Shown piece after piece: positions 58,215 through 64,000 of a stretch of DNA of 64,000 bases (the first letter of the stretch is position 1; each line of letters begins with the position of its first letter). The translations under genes and the position numbers were made by a program. The stretch comes from Lepidodermella squamata (taxonomy: Eukaryota > Gastrotricha), in NCBI GenBank assembly GCA_047495785.1, contig JBLDXI010000013.1:4216001-4280000 (forward strand), in the 5' to 3' direction. The notes beneath the pieces were generated by a model that worked only from the letters and a program-made list of their open reading frames with translations, did not search any database and had not been told where the DNA came from.

Positions 58215-58578
58215 ACCTTGGACTTGCTACTGATCTCTTCTTTTAATAATATTGATACAAAAATTTACATCTTGTGATATTGAAGTCAATTTTCATAGCT
58301 GGTTTTGTTGTGATTTCATGTGCTGCGTTATGCATTATGAATTGCGTAATGTTTAGTTTGCGCCTGTATATTGCTCATTTTTGAATGTAACACGTTAGAT
58401 GTTCACTTGAAGCAGCATGATCTCATCGAGATAATTGAAAATTTACGTTGGATATATTTATTAATTGTTTCAGTTTGATCTCTTTGAATGTGATACTGGC
58501 CGCTTAGCTGTATGTTGTTCATGGATACAACGAGTTTCATAATCCTATTTCTATTTCTATTTATTTTAGATTATAATT

Positions 58579-59010
58579 ATGTCTGGTAAATCAGAAATAC
58601 TTGCACTTGACCCATCGACAGAGCTGAGGTTTAAAGGGCCATTAATCGACGTGGTAACTACCCAGTTGAAGCTGATTAATTTCACCGATCGTCCTGCTTT
58701 ATTTAAAATTAAAACTACCACGCCCAAGTCTTATTTGATCAAACCTAATTTGGGAACAATCGCAGCCGGTCAAAACGCCGTCGTAGCCGTCATTTTTCAG
58801 CCATTCCAAGACAATCCGGAAGACCAACCGAAGGACAAGATCTTGGTGCAGAGTATGTTCGCTCCCGATGGTAATTACGATGAGGAAAAGATTTGGAAAG
58901 ACGCCAAGTCGGACGACATTGTCGCCGTGCGGCTACGATGTACTTTCGACGTGTCGGCGGGAGCATCCGCCGCCTCTGCCCATTCTGCCTCGCAAACTCT
59001 CGGCTCATAG
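58579..59010 (+). CDS. Truncated VAP paralog, MSP domain only
   Basis: Single open frame of 143 residues, ATG 58579, TAG 59008. It covers the full MSP domain of the adjacent VAP gene but stops where the full gene continues into linker, coiled coil and TM anchor; a Ser codon there is TAG. The FFAT-binding strand differs: PKDKILVQSM here against PKHKFMVQSM in the full gene, and the VRPNSG signature reads IKPNLG. If expressed it would be a soluble MSP-like protein with altered FFAT binding. It keeps the same upstream acceptor-like TTTTATTTTAG before the ATG as its paralog. It could also be an expressed pseudogene. Confidence 0.55.
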   Translation: MSGKSEILALDPSTELRFKGPLIDVVTTQLKLINFTDRPALFKIKTTTPKSYLIKPNLGTIAAGQNAVVAVIFQPFQDNPEDQPKDKILVQSMFAPDGNYDEEKIWKDAKSDDIVAVRLRCTFDVSAGASAASAHSASQTLGS

Positions 59011-59020
59011 TCGGCTGCGG

Positions 59021-59095
59021 ATTTGAAGCTTACGCTTGCCAACATAAACTTGATAATGCCACTGATTTTATCATTCCGATGGGTCTGGGATAAAC
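59021..59095 (+). pseudogene. Duplicated remnant of CFAP418 exon 4
   Basis: ATTTGAAGCTTACGCTTGCC onward matches the last CFAP418 exon (58115-58214) with an internal deletion that removes the part for the 'IEVSSLQ' region; the 'CCGATGGGTCTG' end is kept. No splice acceptor or frame makes it useful. It marks the left edge of the second duplication unit. Confidence 0.85.
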
Positions 59096-59366
59096 ATACC
59101 TTGGAATTGCTACTGATCTCTTCTTTTATGACATTGATACAAACTTGCACCCTGTGATATTGAAGTTAATTTTCTAACTGGCTTTGTTGTGATTTCCTGT
59201 GCTGCGTTATGCAATATGAATTAATTAATGTTTAGTCTACGCCTGTATTTTGCTCATTTTTGAATGTAATACTGGCCGCTGAGCTGTATGGTGTTAATGG
59301 ATACAACGAGTTTCATAATCCTTAATATCTTTATATATTTGCTTTAGACATATTGTGGTTATAATT

Positions 59367-60619
59367 ATGTCTGGTAAATCAGAAATTCTTGCACTTGACC
59401 CAGCGACGGAGCTGAGGTTTAAAGGGCCATTTATCGATGTGGTAACTACCCAGTTGAAGCTGACAAATTCCACCGATCGCCCTGCCCTATTCAAAATTAA
59501 AACCACCGCACCCAAGTCTTACTGTGTTAGACCTAATTCGGGAACAATCGCAGCCGGTCAAAGCGCCGTCGTAGCCGTCATGTTGCAACCATTCGAATAC
59601 AATCCGGAAGACAAGCCGAAGCACAAATTCATGGTGCAGAGCATGTTCGCCCCCGATGGTAATTACGACGCGGAGAAAATCTGGAAAGACGCCAAGTCGG
59701 ACGACATAGTCGACGTGCGGCTACGATGCGCTTTCGACGTGTCAGCGGGCGCCGCCGCTGCCTCTGCCCTGTCCGCCTCGCAACCTCTCGGCTCGTCGTC
59801 GGGTGCGGCGTCAGGCCTGCAATCCGGTTCTCTTTCACAAAGCACTGGCCAATCCACGCTGCAAGGCGCCGCGTCTTGGTACGCCGCAGATAGCAGCGCC
59901 GACTCTCAGGGTCATGTTAAACAGGTTTATTCAACTCAAACCGCAGAATTTCTAGTATGCAACACTTTTTCGTTTCGTTTGCAGGCGATAGCTGCTGATG
60001 GTTCCGATTCGAAAGTTTTCGATGAAAATCGGCGTCTTGTATCAGAAATTAACTCCCTTCGCAAAGAGCTCGAAGCAGCTAAGGTAAGCGTTGTGACAAA
60101 TTTTGGGTTTCCATGCCAAATTTCAGTTGTGATAGTAAATTGTTTAGGGTAATATTCTACTGATTGGCCTTGTTAAAATTTAGGCGCTTATCTTTGATTG
60201 AAATCTTATTTATCAGCTGAATTCTCGAGAAATCGGTATTTACATTATTAGCCGGAATCTTTGATATTTTATTAAGGAGGATTTAAATTTTTCCGATAAA
60301 TTGTATTGAAGATTTCATGATTTTTCTGTCAAATTCAAGTGATGTTTTAGAATAATTTTTAGACGAATTTATATGATGATTTCTGGTTTTCATGAATTGT
60401 TTTCATTTTTAGGAGGAACGTGCTCGTTTGCGTCATGCAACTCTCTTAGATACTGTCCGGCAACCACAAGGCGCGACCATCAAGTCCTCGGTATCCCCTT
60501 TACACCCGGCGAACGGACAGGTTGATACTATTCAAAGTTTGCTGCAGTCGCCTCTCGCCCTGGCTCTCTTCGTATTCGTTTTCGTCGTCGGTGTCGGGGT
60601 CGGGAAGTTGTTCATGTAA
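59367..60619 (+). CDS. VAPB: VAMP-associated protein (VAP-A/B)
   Basis: Three exons: 59367..59924, 59985..60083, 60413..60619; 287 residues. VAP is the ER tail-anchored receptor for FFAT-motif proteins at membrane contact sites. MSP domain (about residues 5-125) with 'YCVRPNSGTIAAG' and the FFAT-binding 'KHKFMVQSMFAPDG'; a Ser/Ala/Gln-rich linker; a coiled coil ('FDENRRLVSEINSLRKELEA'); a C-terminal TM ('LALFVFVFVVGVGVGKLFM'). The ATG at 59367 gives MSGKSEIL; the in-frame GTG upstream is in the leader. The 60-nt intron 1 happens to be open in frame but has good GT/AG ends and is skipped in the family. Confidence 0.96.
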
Positions 60620-63600
60620 AAATTATCAACCCGACCTCGCGCTCGCCCGGCCACGCGTTTGAAAAATATAATAATAATATTGTTACATAGCATTCAAAAG
60701 TCACACTTCGGTGGGCACAGTAAATTAATCATCGTTAATTACTACCTTCTAAATTGAAACTACCCTTGTAGCCGCATTTTTTCGTTCAAAATTGGGACTA
60801 TACTTTTAATTTTTAGCTGATGATCCAATTCAGTTGTAAGTCGAGTTGTAAATATGCGCCTGGTTTTTTTTGATATAATTATAAAAAATGGCGCACGGCT
60901 TTGATTCTTTTTTCTCGTCTTCTTTTTACTGATGAATTAATTGAAAAAGGGTGCAAGTCATCGTTGTATTAATTGTATGATAATAATAATAATCAACCTT
61001 CAGAAGTCGAGTTCGTCCTCCGGCTCGATCTTTTACATTCATCCCGGCGTTATCAGGCGGTGTGTGCTTATTCTTAATTTGTTATTTGTACTAATGATAA
61101 TGATGATGATCTATCGAAAAAATCGAACTCCACCTTGAAAATAATAGTTGTAAAAGCCACCTCTAATTTCTGCTTTCCATCGCCTGTTGTAGTCGCTGCG
61201 CATCTTCACTACAAGTGTTTGTTTACTCTCCATAAGCTATCCGCGCCGGTCCGCATCGGCCTCAGTCTTAGGAAAACACCGCTACTACTGCCAGATCTGG
61301 AGAGGTTATGATGATACCAGATAGTTTGTACACACGAGGCAATATCTGTTTGCTATTATAACATTAACGGCTCTATGCAGCATGAAAAAGAGCGTGATAA
61401 TAACCGCAGTTTGTCTAACCTGAATCGAAACTTCCGCCTTGGCGCAGGGGCTTAAGAAATCTATTTTACAGATAACATAATTTATTTTAATTTTTCGCAT
61501 GCGTACTAGGGTAGTTTTTAGATCCATCCTTATTTAAGTTGAATCAAGTTAACGTTTCGCGCTCAAATGAAACTAATGGCACCGATGTTGCAAGAATTTC
61601 CCTCCGAAATTGCACTCTATTGGTGTCATTGCAATTGCTTGTTGTTGTGCTAAATGTCGTGTGGATACTGATTGTTATTATTCTATCTAATATTCGAGTG
61701 ATTTACGAAGATGATGGTACAGATTTTAGGCTATCGTAGACTGAAAATCACATCAAGGCATTGCTTTGTCTTCCTATCCTAGCCTATGATCCTCTCGCGC
61801 GAAAACAATTCACAAGAGTAGCGGCTAAAAAATCACCGTAATTTTGTTCTGTTTTCGTGTAATAATAATTATCAGCTTGATTTTTGTAACATCGCCCCTT
61901 CAAGGCCAAAGACCTTGCGGTTCTAACTTGAAACACTACCGATTCATCAACTACCAAGCAGTCTGTGTTCTATAGCGGCCCATCCTCGACATGTAGTATT
62001 TAAACATCAACATTAAAAACTGTTTTGCTCCTTGATTTTTCACTCAATTACCTTGTAAGCCTTTAGTTGTCTTGAACAGACGCAAAATTGATAAATTATA
62101 TACCGCGGAGCACGCTTATCTTCCTCGTTCCTCGTCATCTATGTTCATCTCATATATTGAATAATTAACACAAAAGAAATATTGTAATATGATATCGACG
62201 GCTTGCTTCGTTTTCTGAAAACCAGCGGAAATAGTGAAAAAATAATCGCGGCTGTTTTCACGCAAAAACACACTTAATTTTTTGTGTCGTTGAAGTACAT
62301 CGCCGAGACGCGCTTGAATGTGCATGGAAGCGATCGCTATTGTAATTTAAATGTCTATGCTGTGGTTTTTCGCTTGATTCATGTCATGAATATTTCTTCT
62401 CTCCTGGTCGTTGACACAACAAATAAAATTGGACATTAGCCTGAGTTGCGGTCGTCTGTTTTTTTTATTATTATTATAAACGAATCAAATCGAGCCGATG
62501 AATAATCTGTTTTGTAGATTTTTCGGGCAAGGAAATCGCCGGCATGAAATAACTTTAATACGCCATTTATTCTTGGCTTTATCTCCCGTGGGCAAGCGAT
62601 TAGGTACACATTTTTTCGCTTGAAATCGATTTTTACCCATTTGTATTATCACGCGAGTCACGCTTGCTGGAGGGCTTTTTCTCTTCTAGTTCAAAATGCC
62701 CTCAACCATTATTTTATCGATCGGCCTGCGTTTACCACAGTTTTTTTCTCCAGTAGGTATCCGAGAGCGCGATTGTCGTATATTAGTGGGTAATATTATA
62801 TGAACTGCGTGAGAATTACAAGGCTAAATATAGGAGCCAAAACACGTGAAGAGCAGCCGCAGCAGGGCGCGCCGCAATAAACCAAGCGAATGAATCGAGT
62901 GACTGAGCCTACTACAACGGCGGCTTGATTTTTTGAACGAGTCTTTTTTTACACACTTGAGTCGGCTCTCGCTTTTAAAGATGCTGCTTACGCCTTGCGC
63001 CGTGCTTGAGTGATCTCTTATACGGCGCTAGTAAAAAGCTTACATTAGAATTCAGAGTGGCAACTCAGTTTCACGGTATCCTGCTTCATTGTCCTCACAC
63101 CTGTGAAAAACAGTACCTAATATTATCGCAGAAAATATTCCAGTAGGTATCAATATTTTTTCCAGATGTCCCTAAATTATTCTGCGGCTCGTTCATACTC
63201 AAGTTAAAAATCATCGGAAATGACGTCATCAATTATTTTTATTTCACAAAAAACCACATTCGGTTAGCATTCTCGTTAAAGGTGTGATTTTCTGAGCTAT
63301 GAGCGTTCAAGGTGAAAGAGAAATGAGATATTTGAAAATTTGATTACACCGTGTTATATAGGCAAGGTAATGTTTTTGAAATGCCACAATGCATCGCTTT
63401 GCCGTAATTCGTTGCGTCATTTTGGGGGTAAATACCGTGGAATTATCTGGTTGCCGGTTTCTTCCGGATGACGTAGGAATGGCAGTATTCAGGTGGCAGA
63501 TGTGTCAACAGAATAGCCGCGCCCACATTGAAAGTTATACAATTTAAATAGCAGCGTAGTAATAACAATTATTATATATTATACGAAAGACAGCAGGAAC

Positions 63601-64000
63601 GGAGTCATCATATCCATGAATACCGCGTAGAGCATTGCGCCCTAAATTCGGGCACTTATTGGATTTTCCCTACTTTGCCACCTAGGTTAATTTTTAGAAA
63701 AAATGGCAAAACTAAATTTATAGAAGAATTCTCGGGCTATCTATCGAATGCAAGTTCCCGCATATCCGGGCGATTTCACCTTGATTTATGGCTAATTTAG
63801 AAGTAAGCTGGACTCCTGAAGTGTGCTAGAGTTAGTAGTAGATAGCAGTAGATACTAGTAGATAATTTAGTATTAGAGGTAGTATTAGATTTTAGTAGTG
63901 AACTAGAATTAGGTTACGCCAATACCTTAAGTTTGATACCGTTAAATTCGTGGACTATCAACAATTTCAGTCAATAATTGCACCAGGAGACGTTTTTTAG
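60620..64000. other. Gene-poor right end of the window
   Basis: After the VAP 3' UTR I find no gene. Short open frames (for example near 61.5 and 62.2 kb) lack ATG starts or recognisable domains. A slightly GC-richer patch at about 62830-63000 (GCAGCCGCAGCAGGGCGCGCC) could be a promoter for a gene outside the window. A TAGTAG-rich simple repeat lies at 63825-63900. Confidence 0.5.

Larger units (their letters stand above)
58119..59800 (+). repeat. Tandem duplication spanning CFAP418 exon 4 and the VAP 5' half
   Basis: The unit begins in CFAP418 exon 4 (58119), includes its 3' flank and the VAP leader, and ends in VAP exon 1 (about 59020). The second copy starts at 59028 (GCTTACGCTTGCC...) and continues into the full VAP gene. 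Shared flank blocks include GTTGTGATTTC, GTGCTGCGTTATGCA, GATACAACGAGTTTCATAATCC. Copy 1 has about 108 extra bases near 58390-58498, bounded by TGAATGT on both sides and missing from copy 2. The second CFAP418 exon piece is a non-functional footprint. Confidence 0.92.

Noticed and set aside
61539-61739. Plus-strand open frame with a membrane-like segment
   Set aside because: It starts at TTG, has no ATG, no splice context and no recognisable domain.
1-64000. CRISPR arrays, rRNA, tRNA, bacterial operons
   Set aside because: No regularly spaced repeats, rRNA blocks or tRNA A/B boxes with cloverleaf were seen; gene structure is eukaryotic throughout.

Overview
Eukaryotic nuclear DNA from a small-genome animal. 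Protein-coding genes are split by many short introns (mostly about 47-70 nt, GT...AG with T-rich TTTCAG/TTTTAG ends) and all recognisable products are metazoan (Cbl, EEPD1, PSMD7/Rpn8, eL36, NTF2, TRA2, NUDT9, polycystin-1, GPR158-type receptor, CCDC90/MCUR1, OGG1, RBM39, CFAP418, VAP). OGG1 and a full polycystin-1 architecture argue against a Caenorhabditis-type nematode; a tardigrade or another compact ecdysozoan/protostome is possible, but the phylum cannot be fixed from the sequence alone.

Layout. 1-2.9 kb: last three exons of a Cbl ubiquitin ligase (+). 4.3-8.3 kb: EEPD1-like protein (+). 10.9-12.5 kb: secreted Cys-rich PAN/Apple-like protein (+). 13.3-19.1 kb: a minus-strand housekeeping run, read in the order NUDT9, TRA2, NTF2, RPL36, PSMD7. 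20.8-44.9 kb: one giant minus-strand gene, 34 exons, for a polycystin-1-like protein. 45.8-48.7 kb: GPR158/GPR179-like class C receptor (-). 49.6-56.3 kb: RBM39, OGG1 and CCDC90 family, all minus and only 119-270 bp apart. 57.5-60.6 kb: CFAP418 (+) followed by a truncated and a full-length VAP gene (+), products of a local tandem duplication. 60.6-64 kb: no gene recognised.

The highlight is the polycystin. I followed every exon junction; all 34 exons join in compatible phase and sum to 20,022 nt (6,673 residues plus stop). It carries eight C-type lectin-like modules, five LamG/jelly-roll-like modules not part of vertebrate PKD1, WSC, two discoidin-like modules, PKD repeats, REJ, GAIN with an intact GPS, PLAT, a TOP domain with a Ser/Thr-rich insertion, the channel and a terminal coiled coil. 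It sits beside a GPCR gene with a Cache-like ectodomain; the ~900-bp spacer between them holds a 237-bp-offset duplication and a non-LTR retrotransposon relic.

Other notable items: a soluble MSP-only VAP paralog; an EEPD1 whose nuclease active-site positions look eroded; a His-rich tail on eL36; a 1.9-kb OGG1 intron holding unexplained ORFs; a MITE-like element in a polycystin intron; and a probable GC-AG intron.
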